Shown here one piece after another: positions 9,492-16,434 of a stretch of DNA of 64,000 nt. The stretch is from Shouchella hunanensis (GTDB taxonomy: Bacteria; Bacillota; Bacilli; Bacillales; Bacillaceae_D), in assembly GCF_028735875.1 (NCBI RefSeq), contig NZ_CP117834.1, positions 3,088,001-3,152,000 of the forward strand, written 5' to 3'. The translations under genes and the position numbers were made by a program. Positions within the stretch are counted from its first letter, which is position 1, and every line of letters starts with the position of its first letter. The notes beneath the pieces are model-generated. The model saw only the letters and a list, made by a program, of their open reading frames with translations. It had not been told where the DNA came from and searched no databases.

Positions 9492-9510
9492 AATTCAATT
9501 AATTTGAATT
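9492..9510. promoter_or_regulatory. AT-rich inverted repeat between divergent cargo genes
   Basis: AATTCAA and TTGAATT are perfect 7-bp arms around a 5-base centre, in the 112-bp gap between the divergent genes at 8976-9455 and 9568-10077. The position fits an operator or promoter, but no binding protein is known. Confidence 0.35.
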
Positions 9511-9567
9511 TGGAAGGATCACTCCTTTTTTTGTCGAAAAGTAGAAGTTGAAGAGGGTGATTAAATT

Positions 9568-10077
9568 ATGAATTCACATCAATGTGGTGTTGCTGCAGAA
9601 TCGTTCACAGCCACCATGTTTGCTTGGGCGGGTTATGATGTATCAGTCCAATACGGGGCAAACCAGCCAGAATACGATTTAGTAATTGTTAAGGGAGATA
9701 AGATGCTTAAGATATCCGTCAAAGGCAGTAACGTTGGTAGATGGGTGCTAACTGCATCACTAAAAAAAGATGAGACAATTTCTTATGCTGATGCAATAGA
9801 TACATGGAGGTCAAAACATAGTACAAAAACGGTATTTAGCCTTGTACAATTCAAAAATGCAGACATGAGCAATGCTGAAATGCCTAGGATATATCTTGCC
9901 ACTGTTGATGAGATTGCTAGAGAGTTAAACCTTATTAGAAATGGAACGGGTTATACTGCGCTATATGAGAACAATACTTACAAGTCCGGTACGTATAAGG
10001 GTTTGTGCGACAAAGTTCCTGACGAATGGATATTTTCTAAGGAGAGAGTTAATTATCTTATTGACTTATTTAACTAA
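9568..10077 (+). CDS. PD-(D/E)XK-like nuclease-fold protein
   Basis: This 169-residue protein begins GVAAESFTATMFAWAGYDVS and continues EYDLVIVKGDKMLKISVKGS. Glu11, Asp37 and the S-V-K triplet (residues 50-52) match the order E ... D ... (E/S)xK of the PD-(D/E)XK fold as seen in small group-I-intron-endonuclease-like and Holliday-resolvase-like families. The third acidic position is Ser, a known variation that can mean altered or lost activity. It has a good RBS (GAGGGTGA) and a terminator downstream. It is divergent from the two-TM protein gene. DNA cleavage is inferred, not shown; the catalytic assignment is by eye. Confidence 0.6.
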   Translation: MNSHQCGVAAESFTATMFAWAGYDVSVQYGANQPEYDLVIVKGDKMLKISVKGSNVGRWVLTASLKKDETISYADAIDTWRSKHSTKTVFSLVQFKNADMSNAEMPRIYLATVDEIARELNLIRNGTGYTALYENNTYKSGTYKGLCDKVPDEWIFSKERVNYLIDLFN

Positions 10078-10087
10078 AATGAGGTTT

Positions 10088-10115
10088 AAGCACACCTTTT
10101 TCGGGGTGCTTTTTC
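10088..10115 (+). terminator. Terminator after the nuclease-like gene
   Basis: AAGCACACC pairs with GGGGTGCTT across a short T-rich loop, followed by TTTTT. Confidence 0.7.
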
Positions 10116-10139
10116 TCATGAAACATAAGGAGGTGAGTC

Positions 10140-10580
10140 ATGAGGAATGATTTAAAAAACCTAGACGCTTTAATCCTGTACTTTGCGCTAACCTTAACAG
10201 CTAGGGGCATCTGGTTAGTAATCGTATCAAATGAACGCTTTCTCGCATCAGAAACATATCGCTTAATGAATGGTCTAATCCCTCAGTGGGGTTGGGCCAT
10301 TTTAAGTTTAGCAGGAGCCTTAATTTTGTTTCTGGCTATGACGATTAAATGGCACCGCTATATCTGGCTAGTGGTTGGAGGATTGTTAGCATCATTTATT
10401 TATTTGCTACTAGCCTTAGCCACGTGGGATGCGTCTAGCGTATCAATACTGACGTTTATACATGTTATAAGCGCGATTTTTTGTTTATCTATTGCATGGA
10501 TGGGAGGAGACGACTGGTGGAGAATGAAAAAATCAGCGCGGAGATTAGAGAATTTGTCCGAAAAGAGGATTCGAAAATAA
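10140..10580 (+). CDS. Four-TM phage membrane protein
   Basis: This 146-residue hydrophobic protein has helices near residues 9-29, 47-65, 76-96 and 102-119, and a basic tail (WWRMKKSARRLENLSEKRIRK). RBS AAGGAGGTGAG precedes ATG 10140. It is first in the lysis block and its 3' end overlaps the XhlA-like gene by 64 bases in another frame. Membrane proteins of this type often precede the holin cassette; no specific function is recognised. Confidence 0.7.
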   Translation: MRNDLKNLDALILYFALTLTARGIWLVIVSNERFLASETYRLMNGLIPQWGWAILSLAGALILFLAMTIKWHRYIWLVVGGLLASFIYLLLALATWDASSVSILTFIHVISAIFCLSIAWMGGDDWWRMKKSARRLENLSEKRIRK

Positions 10581-10924
10581 ACAAACGCCTTGATGATTTC
10601 AACACCATGTTTATCCGGCAATCCCATGAGAACCAAATAGCAATGCTTGAGGTATCAAATGCTCTAGGGGGGCTTACAAAAGCCATTGACGGTATGGTGG
10701 AACAGACAGGCAAGAGAGAGAAATATGTGGACGGAAAGCTAGAAGAACAGGATATCGCTTTGAAGGAGCACGAAAAAGCAGTTGCCGACCTACAGGACAC
10801 TCGCAAAGATCGGCATGAACGTAATCGAAACATGTACAAATTAATATTGTCGTTGCTCGGTAACACAGCCTTCATAGGCTTTTTATTTTGGCTTTTAAGC
10901 AAAGGTAGCTGGTCGCCGTTTTAA
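10517..10924 (+). CDS. XhlA-like haemolysin/holin-accessory protein
   Basis: The best start is GTG 10517, 7 bases behind GGGAGGAG; upstream in-frame codons lack an RBS. The ~135-residue product has a long charged coiled-coil (residues ~15-105) followed by a single hydrophobic segment (LILSLLGNTAFIGFLFWLL). This is the build of XhlA, which acts with a holin in PBSX-type lysis cassettes. It precedes an SPP1-type holin and an amidase, supporting the call. Confidence 0.7.
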   Translation: MENEKISAEIREFVRKEDSKINKRLDDFNTMFIRQSHENQIAMLEVSNALGGLTKAIDGMVEQTGKREKYVDGKLEEQDIALKEHEKAVADLQDTRKDRHERNRNMYKLILSLLGNTAFIGFLFWLLSKGSWSPF

Positions 10925-10955
10925 CCCTCGTTGTGAGACTCAACGGGGGATTTTT
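10925..10955 (+). terminator. Hairpin between XhlA-like and holin genes
   Basis: CCCTCGTTG and CAACGGGGG form a 9-bp stem with a 7-base loop followed by ATTTTT. It lies within the lysis cassette, so it may tune rather than stop transcription. Confidence 0.7.
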
Positions 10956-10973
10956 AATGAGGAGATGATTTGA

Positions 10974-11207
10974 ATGGATAAAGGAACGGTAGTACGGACG
11001 ATAGCAATGATCATTGTATGGATCAACGTATTTTTAACACAACAAGGTTTAATGCCTATCCCTGTGCTCGATGAAGGTATGATAGCCGCTGGTTTGGCTC
11101 TGGTGGTGTCAATTTGGACTTGGTTTAAGAATAACTACATCACATTAAAAGGCAGAAAACAAAAGCAAGAGTTAGTTAAAGCTGGGTTAGCGAAGGGAGA
11201 TAAATAA
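10974..11207 (+). CDS. Holin, SPP1 family
   Basis: This 77-residue protein has the SPP1 holin layout: MDKGTVVRTIAMIIVWINVFL as first TM segment, a polar turn (MPIPVLDEG), a second TM segment (MIAAGLALVVSIWTWF) and a basic tail (NNYITLKGRKQKQ). Holins time lysis by opening the membrane to the endolysin. It is placed two bases before the amidase gene. RBS GAGGAGATGA and start ATG 10974 are clear. Confidence 0.9.
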   Translation: MDKGTVVRTIAMIIVWINVFLTQQGLMPIPVLDEGMIAAGLALVVSIWTWFKNNYITLKGRKQKQELVKAGLAKGDK

Positions 11208-11209
11208 TT

Positions 11210-12304
11210 ATGCTTCTTAATATCGTACAGGACTTTATACCGGCTAGTAACCGCAACCGACCGCAATACACTTTGGTGCCGGTTTATATTACAATTCACG
11301 AAACGGCAAACACTAGCACAGGGGCGAACGCTGCTATGCACGCTCGGTATGTGAAGAATCCAACGACAGCGACAAGCTGGCACTTCACTGTAGACGATAG
11401 AGACACTGTATACCAACACCTACCACTGACAGAAAACGGGTGGCACGCTGGTGATGGCGGTAGTGGCACAGGGAATCGTCAGTCAATCGGTATCGAGATT
11501 TGCGTTAACCGTGACGGTAATCTTGACAAAGCAACGCAAAACGCTATTACCCTTACTAAATCATTGATGGAACAGTTTAAGATCCCTGTAAACAATGTAG
11601 TGCCACATAAACGTTGGAGTGGGAAGAATTGTCCCACTAACCTATTATCAAAGTTTGACTGGTTCAAAAGTCAGTTGACTAATAAGCAAGACAAGGTAGA
11701 GGTAACTAAGCCTGCTCCAACTCCTTCTAAGGGCGCAAATATGACGACAGGTAGCATCGTGACATACCTTAACAGCATTGGCGTAGACTCGTCATATACT
11801 AACCGCGCTCGTCTTGCTGGTCAACATGGCATCAGCAACTACACAGGCACAGCGGCGCATAATACACAGCTATTAGGAGTTTTACGTGACCAAGGGGTAA
11901 AAGCACCAGCAACACCACCTAAGCCGAAGCCGAAACCTGTAGCAAAAGGCAATATGACAACAGGTAGTATTGTCACTTATCTAAACAGCATCGGTGTCGA
12001 TAGCTCGTATGGAAACCGTGAACGATTAGCTAAACAACATGGTATTAACGGATATTCTGGAACCGCTAATCAAAATACCCGCTTGCTTAATATCCTTCGT
12101 AATGGTGGATCAACGGCAGCACCTTCAAAAAAATCAACCAAACCTGCTGTAAGAGCAGGAGAGGGTATTGTCAGTTATATGAACCGTGCAGGTATGGACT
12201 CGAGCATGGCAAATCGAAAAAGACTTGCTCAACAGCATGGTATTAGCAACTATAGAGGCACAGCAGCGCAAAACAGCCGTTTACTGACATTAATTAGTCG
12301 ATAA
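11210..12304 (+). CDS. Endolysin: N-acetylmuramoyl-L-alanine amidase with three C-terminal repeats
   Basis: This is a 364-residue protein. Residues 1-~155 are an Amidase_2 domain: YITIHETANTSTGANAAMH carries a zinc-binding His, WHFTVDD supplies another conserved His, and HKRWSGKNCP is the typical C-terminal motif (His, Cys). A proline-rich linker is followed by three ~48-residue repeats at roughly 176-226, 247-295 and 317-364, with the shared pattern TGSIVTYLNSIGVDSSY, NRxRLAxQHGI, Y-x-GTAxQNTxLL. These are probably cell-wall-binding modules. The enzyme cuts the amide bond between muramic acid and the stem peptide during lysis. RBS AGGGAG precedes ATG 11210. Confidence 0.92.
   Translation: MLLNIVQDFIPASNRNRPQYTLVPVYITIHETANTSTGANAAMHARYVKNPTTATSWHFTVDDRDTVYQHLPLTENGWHAGDGGSGTGNRQSIGIEICVNRDGNLDKATQNAITLTKSLMEQFKIPVNNVVPHKRWSGKNCPTNLLSKFDWFKSQLTNKQDKVEVTKPAPTPSKGANMTTGSIVTYLNSIGVDSSYTNRARLAGQHGISNYTGTAAHNTQLLGVLRDQGVKAPATPPKPKPKPVAKGNMTTGSIVTYLNSIGVDSSYGNRERLAKQHGINGYSGTANQNTRLLNILRNGGSTAAPSKKSTKPAVRAGEGIVSYMNRAGMDSSMANRKRLAQQHGISNYRGTAAQNSRLLTLISR
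11741..12301 (+). repeat. Three tandem ~48-aa wall-binding-type repeats in the endolysin
   Basis: Copies start near 11741, 11953 and 12161. The first two are most alike (ATGACxACAGGTAG); the third has diverged at its beginning (GEGIVSYMNRAGMDSSM). Linkers between copies are rich in Pro, Lys and Thr. Confidence 0.85.
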
Positions 12305-12366
12305 GTTGCTTTATTAATTTAAAGATTCATAAAATCTAGTAAGAAGAGCCTTTTTTCTACAATGAA

Positions 12367-12392
12367 AAGCGCCCCATCAGGGGTGTTTTTTT
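12367..12392 (+). terminator. Terminator after the endolysin gene
   Basis: AGCGCCCC and GGGGTGTT pair around ATCA and are followed by a T run. It ends the late operon. Confidence 0.75.
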
Positions 12393-12442
12393 AATTGACG
12401 TAAAATACGATTTGTTTTTGTTTATTTATTAACAAAAAACTG

Positions 12443-12472
12443 TTGACTTAGTTCACAATTATAATGTATATT
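12443..12472 (+). promoter_or_regulatory. Sigma-A-type promoter of the immunity genes
   Basis: TTGACT (12443-12448) and TATATT (12467-12472) are separated by 18 bases, about 57 bp upstream of the repressor start. A TATAAT at 12460 has no matching -35 at the usual spacing. Confidence 0.55.
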
Positions 12473-12528
12473 GAAATTACAGTCGGAATGAGGGAATTTA
12501 ATATTTGAATAGGAAGGAGGAACTTCCC

Positions 12529-12888
12529 ATGTTAAGCGCTTTTGGGAAATTTGTGAGGAAGCTGAGAATTGACAACGGGGAACTATTGAAAGAAATGGCA
12601 GATAAACTTGGTGTTACTTCATCATATTTATCAGCTGTAGAAAACAATAAACGAAATGTTCCTCAAGGTTGGTCTGAAATTATTATCAAAAACTATGCTC
12701 TGAATGAATTTGAGGCAAAGCAATTAGAAAAAGCAATTGAAGAGTCAATAATAATTAATAAAATCGATTTAAATCAATTTGGCAAAGAAGATAAAAACAT
12801 TGTTAAAGCTTTAGCTAGAGAATTAAAGAGTTTTGATGAAGCGGATAGAAAAAAATTAATTCAACTTCTTAATAAGGAAAGGGGGTAA
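12529..12888 (+). CDS. XRE-family phage repressor
   Basis: A TTG-initiated frame opens at 12505, but ATG 12529 follows GGAAGGAGG by 8 bases and is preferred, giving 119 residues. Residues 1-65 form an XRE helix-turn-helix (KLRIDNGELLKEMADKLGVTSSYLSAVENNKR). The C-terminal part is charged and helical. Directly downstream is an ImmA-type metalloprotease, so the pair resembles ImmR/ImmA of ICEBs1 and phi105-like phages, where the protease inactivates the repressor on induction. Confidence 0.85.
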   Translation: MLSAFGKFVRKLRIDNGELLKEMADKLGVTSSYLSAVENNKRNVPQGWSEIIIKNYALNEFEAKQLEKAIEESIIINKIDLNQFGKEDKNIVKALARELKSFDEADRKKLIQLLNKERG

Positions 12889-12895
12889 TCAATGA

Positions 12896-13402
12896 ATGTA
12901 CACTGCTCAACCAATATCAAGAAAAGAAATTCAAACATATGTTGGAGAAATGCGCGAGGCTTTAAATTTAGAGAATAAAGAGTATTTCCCGATATTGGAT
13001 TTTTTAGAATTGATTATCCCACAATTATTTAAAGATTTTGATTATGAGATATTAGAAGATAGTGAAATGCCTCGTGAATATGGGGTTACTCTAATAGAGG
13101 ATGGAAAAATTTTTTATAGAGAGAGCGTATATGTGAATGCATTAAAAGGCGTTGGCAGAGATCGTTTTACGATAGCTCATGAATTGGGACATTACTTTCT
13201 TCATAGAGATGGCAAAGTGTCATTGGCAAGAAGTGAAAGGAAAGTAAAAGCTTATGAAGATCCGGAATGGCAAGCGAATGAGTTTGCATCAGAACTTTTG
13301 GCTCCATTAAGTTTAATAAAGGGGTTAAACGCAGACGAAATAAGCGAAAGATTCGGTGTATCTAAAGAAATGGCAAAAATTCAACTTAGCAAAATAAAAT
13401 AA
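12896..13402 (+). CDS. ImmA/IrrE-family metalloprotease (anti-repressor)
   Basis: This 168-residue protein has the zinc-protease motif HELGH in RFTIAHELGHYFLHRDG and a downstream conserved acidic region (NEFASELLAPLSL), as in the M78 family. It starts 7 bases after the repressor stop, indicating co-expression. In related elements ImmA cleaves the cognate XRE repressor after DNA damage or other signals to lift lysogeny. That role here is inferred from pairing and motif. Confidence 0.87.
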   Translation: MYTAQPISRKEIQTYVGEMREALNLENKEYFPILDFLELIIPQLFKDFDYEILEDSEMPREYGVTLIEDGKIFYRESVYVNALKGVGRDRFTIAHELGHYFLHRDGKVSLARSERKVKAYEDPEWQANEFASELLAPLSLIKGLNADEISERFGVSKEMAKIQLSKIK

Positions 13403-13443
13403 CAATTTAGGGGGTGATGCAGTGGGGGTTATTAAAAATAAAT

Positions 13444-13469
13444 AAGGTCAGTGCTGGAACACTAACCTT
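13444..13469 (+). other. Imperfect hairpin in the gap after immA
   Basis: AAGGTCAGTG and CACTAACCTT pair with one mismatch around a 6-base loop. It lacks a downstream T run. Just upstream, GTG 13422 behind AGGGGGTGA opens a 7-codon frame (VGVIKNK) that is too short to call a gene. The rest of 13403-13624 shows nothing further that I can support. Confidence 0.35.
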
Positions 13470-13624
13470 ACAATAAAAATCTTAAGAAAAGAAGGTATAC
13501 AATGGTTCACCACAAATCACTGTATAGAACTATACTCTTAAATTTTATTATACTCTATAATATTACCACATTTATGAGTGGAAATCCTTCTTTCTTAAAA
13601 AAAATAAGAAAAGAGGAAACCAAA

Positions 13625-13915
13625 ATGACTTTTGAACTAAAAAGAGTTTTAAGCTTACTGCCAGTGAGTATGGACAAGCCTATTAAGTGCAAGGAGATAT
13701 CGAAATTAACTGGGTACTCCGAATCTCAAGTGAGGTTGATTATTCATACACTCGTTGAGAAGCATCAAATGAAAATAGGTGCTAGTAATGAGCGCTCGAG
13801 ACAAGGATATTATATCATTTCAAATGAAGATGAGATGAGTAAAGCAGTTCATAATTTAGAATCAAGAATCAAGGCGATGACTAAGCGCTTGAATGTTTTA
13901 AAGCAGAGTAGTTGA
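13625..13915 (+). CDS. Small winged-helix-like DNA-binding protein
   Basis: The frame is open from 13502, but the 41 upstream codons look non-coding, and ATG 13625 follows AGAGGAAAC, giving 96 residues. Residues 5-70 read as a winged-helix/MarR-type unit (PIKCKEISKLTGYSESQVRLIIHTLVEKHQMKIG). The tail is a short coiled-coil (VHNLESRIKAMTKRLNVLK). It is probably a prophage regulator; no named family is recognised. A terminator follows immediately. Confidence 0.6.
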   Translation: MTFELKRVLSLLPVSMDKPIKCKEISKLTGYSESQVRLIIHTLVEKHQMKIGASNERSRQGYYIISNEDEMSKAVHNLESRIKAMTKRLNVLKQSS

Positions 13916-13926
13916 TTCTTATTTAG

Positions 13927-13968
13927 AATACCCTTATCAGTAAAGTAAGGGTATTTTATTTTTAAAAA
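13927..13968 (+). terminator. Terminator after the winged-helix gene
   Basis: AATACCCTTA and TAAGGGTATT form a perfect 10-bp stem followed by TTATTTTT. Confidence 0.85.
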
Positions 13969-13988
13969 AGATCTATGGAGGGTTATTT

Positions 13989-15029
13989 ATTCGACATGTA
14001 TTTTTAGATACAAATGTTTTTGTAGGGAAGAATTTTGGTTTTAAATGGGAGACCCTTGATAGTTTACAAACATACTCTTTGAAAGGGTTTGTTCAAATAT
14101 ATATTACTGACATAGTTTATCATGAAGTTAAGAATAGAATTAATAATAATATAATAGAAGCAAAAAGTGCATTAAAAGCTTTTAAGAAGAAAGCAAAAAT
14201 ACTTAATAATATTCCTGCGGCTCATAGATTAATAAAAGAGTTAGATAAAGAAACAAATGAAGCTAGTGGCGAAAATATGTTGGAATTATTTGATAAGTAT
14301 ATTAAAGAAGCAAAAATTGAAATCATCTCAACTGACAAAGTCTCAGTTGAGGAAGTTTTTAAGTTATATTTTGAAAGGCAGGCGCCGTTCGGCAGTGGAA
14401 AGAAAAAAAGTGAATTTCCTGATGCTTTCAGTTTAGTAGGTTTAAATAATTATATATTAAATAAGGGATTAACTATGCATGTAATTAGTTCAGATAGAGA
14501 TTACCAGAATTTCTGTGCAGAAAAATCATACTATATCATGGTGGAAAGTTTAGATACTTTAATAAAAGAAATATCAGAGGAAGAATATGAAGAAGCATTG
14601 ACTGCACTTTTGGATTATACTCATGACAATCATGAGGATATAATACTTGAGAAGGTACAGGATTATTTAGCTGATGAAACCTATTTTATAGAAGATGATG
14701 GAGATGTTAGTGAAATTATAATTAACTCTTTAGAAATAATCGATAAAGATACTGCTTATACTGTTTTAGAAGTGACTGAAACCGAAATAATTGCTGAAGT
14801 AAGCTTAACAATTAAGATCGATTTAACCGGAAAAATATCAATAATTGATCATGATAGTTCATTTTGGGATTCAGAGGAGAAAGAATACTTGTTTAAGGAG
14901 TATATGGCTTCCAATATATCAAGTGAAGCGGAAATTAAAGTTTCATTGAGTTTAGAGGTTAATTATCATACAGATGAAGCGGTGTATAATGTACTAACTA
15001 TTAATGAAGGAAATGGTATTTGGATATAA
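13989..15029 (+). CDS. PIN-domain protein with apparent ATT start
   Basis: The first standard in-frame start is TTG 14079, but the frame is open upstream and encodes HVFLDTNVFVGKNFGF, the strand-1 motif of PIN nucleases with the first catalytic Asp. No ATG/GTG/TTG exists there; ATT 13989 lies 6 bases after GGAGGG (13977-13982) and is the likely start, giving 346 residues. Further PIN acids are in SEFPDAFSLVGL and VISSDRDYQNF. Residues ~190-346 form an acidic beta-rich domain I do not recognise. The build resembles stand-alone PIN proteins of the DUF4935 type. RNA cleavage, and a role in toxicity or phage defence, are inferred. The DNA is very AT-rich compared with the tail genes. Confidence 0.72.
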   Translation: MRHVFLDTNVFVGKNFGFKWETLDSLQTYSLKGFVQIYITDIVYHEVKNRINNNIIEAKSALKAFKKKAKILNNIPAAHRLIKELDKETNEASGENMLELFDKYIKEAKIEIISTDKVSVEEVFKLYFERQAPFGSGKKKSEFPDAFSLVGLNNYILNKGLTMHVISSDRDYQNFCAEKSYYIMVESLDTLIKEISEEEYEEALTALLDYTHDNHEDIILEKVQDYLADETYFIEDDGDVSEIIINSLEIIDKDTAYTVLEVTETEIIAEVSLTIKIDLTGKISIIDHDSSFWDSEEKEYLFKEYMASNISSEAEIKVSLSLEVNYHTDEAVYNVLTINEGNGIWI

Positions 15030-15086
15030 TCCAATCCATCAGTTAACAGCGGATACTAAATATTTATATCAAAAACCCCGCTTCTC

Positions 15087-15185
15087 GGCGAGGTCTCAAG
15101 AGGGCTTAATAAAGCCGTTGGGTTATTACACGATCCTGCATTGGGGGTTCCTATTGAGAAGTTTTTAGTAAGAGTGGTTGGCTGA
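15087..15185 (+). pseudogene. C-terminal remnant of an unidentified gene
   Basis: A 32-codon stretch (GEVSRGLNKAVGLLHDPALG onward, ending in TGA 15183-15185) has protein-like composition but no start or RBS. It looks like the tail end of a lost gene. The flanking 15030-15086 and 15186-15244 hold only short hairpins, one of them GGCTG/CAGCC just after the stop. Origin is unknown. Confidence 0.35.
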
Positions 15186-15244
15186 AGAGAGCCCAGCCTT
15201 TAACTTAATATTATCTATATAGAGATGGAGAAGGTGAATCTGAA

Positions 15245-15601
15245 GTGGATGATAAATTTACATTAAAAGAAGTGTTACTTGATTTGGAAGAAAAATTGTT
15301 AAAACCAGAAATTAGGGCATCAAAAGATGAGGTTACTCAATTACTTTCAGAAGATTTTTTTGAGTTCGGAAGTTCTGGTAAGGTTTTGTATAAAAATGAG
15401 AGCATTGATGAAGTGAGTCTTAGTGCGGTAAGTATGAAATTGAGTGATTTTGAAATTCATCCATTGTCTGAACAAATAGTTTTAACAACTTACAGAATAT
15501 ATAACGAAGTAAGTAAACAACATTCCTTACGTAGTTCGATATGGAGATTAACTGATGGAAAGTGGAAAATGCAATTTCATCAAGGTACACCAACAGCTTA
15601 A
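15245..15601 (+). CDS. NTF2-like (DUF4440/SnoaL-type) small protein
   Basis: The 118-residue product starts at GTG 15245 behind GGAGAAGGTG. It matches the DUF4440-like NTF2 fold: an N-terminal helix (LLDLEEKLLKPEIRASKDEV), LLSEDFFEFGSSGKV, and C-terminal strands (IVLTTYRIY, SSIWRLTDGKWKMQFHQGT). Such proteins are usually single-domain binding or hydrolytic units of unknown substrate. Here it lies between two gene remnants in prophage cargo, which suggests a passenger gene. Confidence 0.7.
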   Translation: MDDKFTLKEVLLDLEEKLLKPEIRASKDEVTQLLSEDFFEFGSSGKVLYKNESIDEVSLSAVSMKLSDFEIHPLSEQIVLTTYRIYNEVSKQHSLRSSIWRLTDGKWKMQFHQGTPTA

Positions 15602-15642
15602 TCACATTAATTCTTAATGCACTAACCGGGGCTTTAGTGTAA

Positions 15643-16029
15643 GTAGCTAAATTAAAAAATCGGTTCCTAAACGTTGTAAATCCGCATTTTCCTGACGCTA
15701 CCATCGTACAAAAGAAAAGAGACAGTCGTTATGAAATTGCTAATCGATCACATAACTGGTTAAAGTCATCAACTGGCAAACAGGATTTTTTTATTGCAGG
15801 TATAAGAAAAAAGGAATTTGGCTGGCTTTTGGAAGCTATGCTGGTGTAGTTGAATTTGTACCCCGCTAACGACAGGAAAGTATTGTATAGTCTCGTCGAT
15901 CAGCTTAAAACAGGATCAAAAGACTACATCTACATGGACCCGGTAATCAAGGTAGAAGTGAAGTACCGCAATTTAACCAGCAAAGGCTTATTACGCATAC
16001 CTGTTTTTGTTAAATTCATTTTGGAATAA
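15643..16029 (+). pseudogene. Decayed ATP-dependent DNA ligase (C-terminal half)
   Basis: Three frames together read as the C-terminal half of a phage-type ATP-dependent DNA ligase. The first (15643-15849) has YEIANRSHNWLK and FFIAGIRKKEFGWLL. A second frame has GSYAGVVEFVP. The third (~15863-16029) has PANDRKVLYSLVDQL and MDPVIKVEVKYRNLTSKGLL before the stop. At least two frameshifts and internal stops separate them, and the N-terminal adenylation motif KxDG is missing. The pattern is that of the LigB/YoqV-type ligases of SPbeta-like phages. The gene cannot be functional as it stands. Confidence 0.75.
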
Positions 16030-16083
16030 ACAAGAGCAGGTTTTTTGCTGTGTTCGTTGAATTTATGGGTTAGGAGGTTTTAT

Positions 16084-16434
16084 ATGAAGAGAGAATTTGA
16101 AGCATTTGCTTATCTATGGTCAATCCATGATGCCATTATTGAACGGTATCCTAACGCCAGTAGTCACTACGGTAATTACAATCAAGTTGTTAACTACGCA
16201 CTCTACAACTATGGTTTCGCATATACTGAGCAACAAAAAAGAGACCTACATCAATCGGTCTCCATACGCAACGACATTTGTCATTTCCGCCACATAAGCT
16301 ATAACGATTTAGAATTGCTCAATCGCTTATCCTCATCGCTTATACCCGCTAAAATTTCTTCCCATAACAGGTCTTCATCCATATCATCTAAGCGTCGCTC
16401 AAAGGCTTCCTCAAAAGGACATTTACTCACCTAG
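16084..16434 (+). CDS. Small HEPN-like protein with Rx4H motif
   Basis: ATG 16084 follows TAGGAGG by 8 bases; the earlier open frame from 16045 is not needed. The 116-residue product is helical and contains SVSIRNDICHFR, an R-N-x3-H motif (Rx4H, polar residue after Arg) diagnostic of HEPN ribonucleases, preceded by a helix pair (AFAYLWSIHDAIIERYP, NQVVNYALYNYGF). The last ~30 residues are Ser/Arg/Lys-rich. HEPN proteins are common in toxin-antitoxin and abortive-infection systems. No obvious antitoxin is next to it; the gene on the other strand overlaps its 3' end by 12 bases. Activity is inferred from the motif. Confidence 0.6.
   Translation: MKREFEAFAYLWSIHDAIIERYPNASSHYGNYNQVVNYALYNYGFAYTEQQKRDLHQSVSIRNDICHFRHISYNDLELLNRLSSSLIPAKISSHNRSSSISSKRRSKASSKGHLLT

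Noticed and set aside
12460-12465. TATAAT as the -10 with TTGACT at 12443
   Set aside because: Spacing of 11 bases is too short; TATATT at 12467 with an 18-base spacer is preferred.
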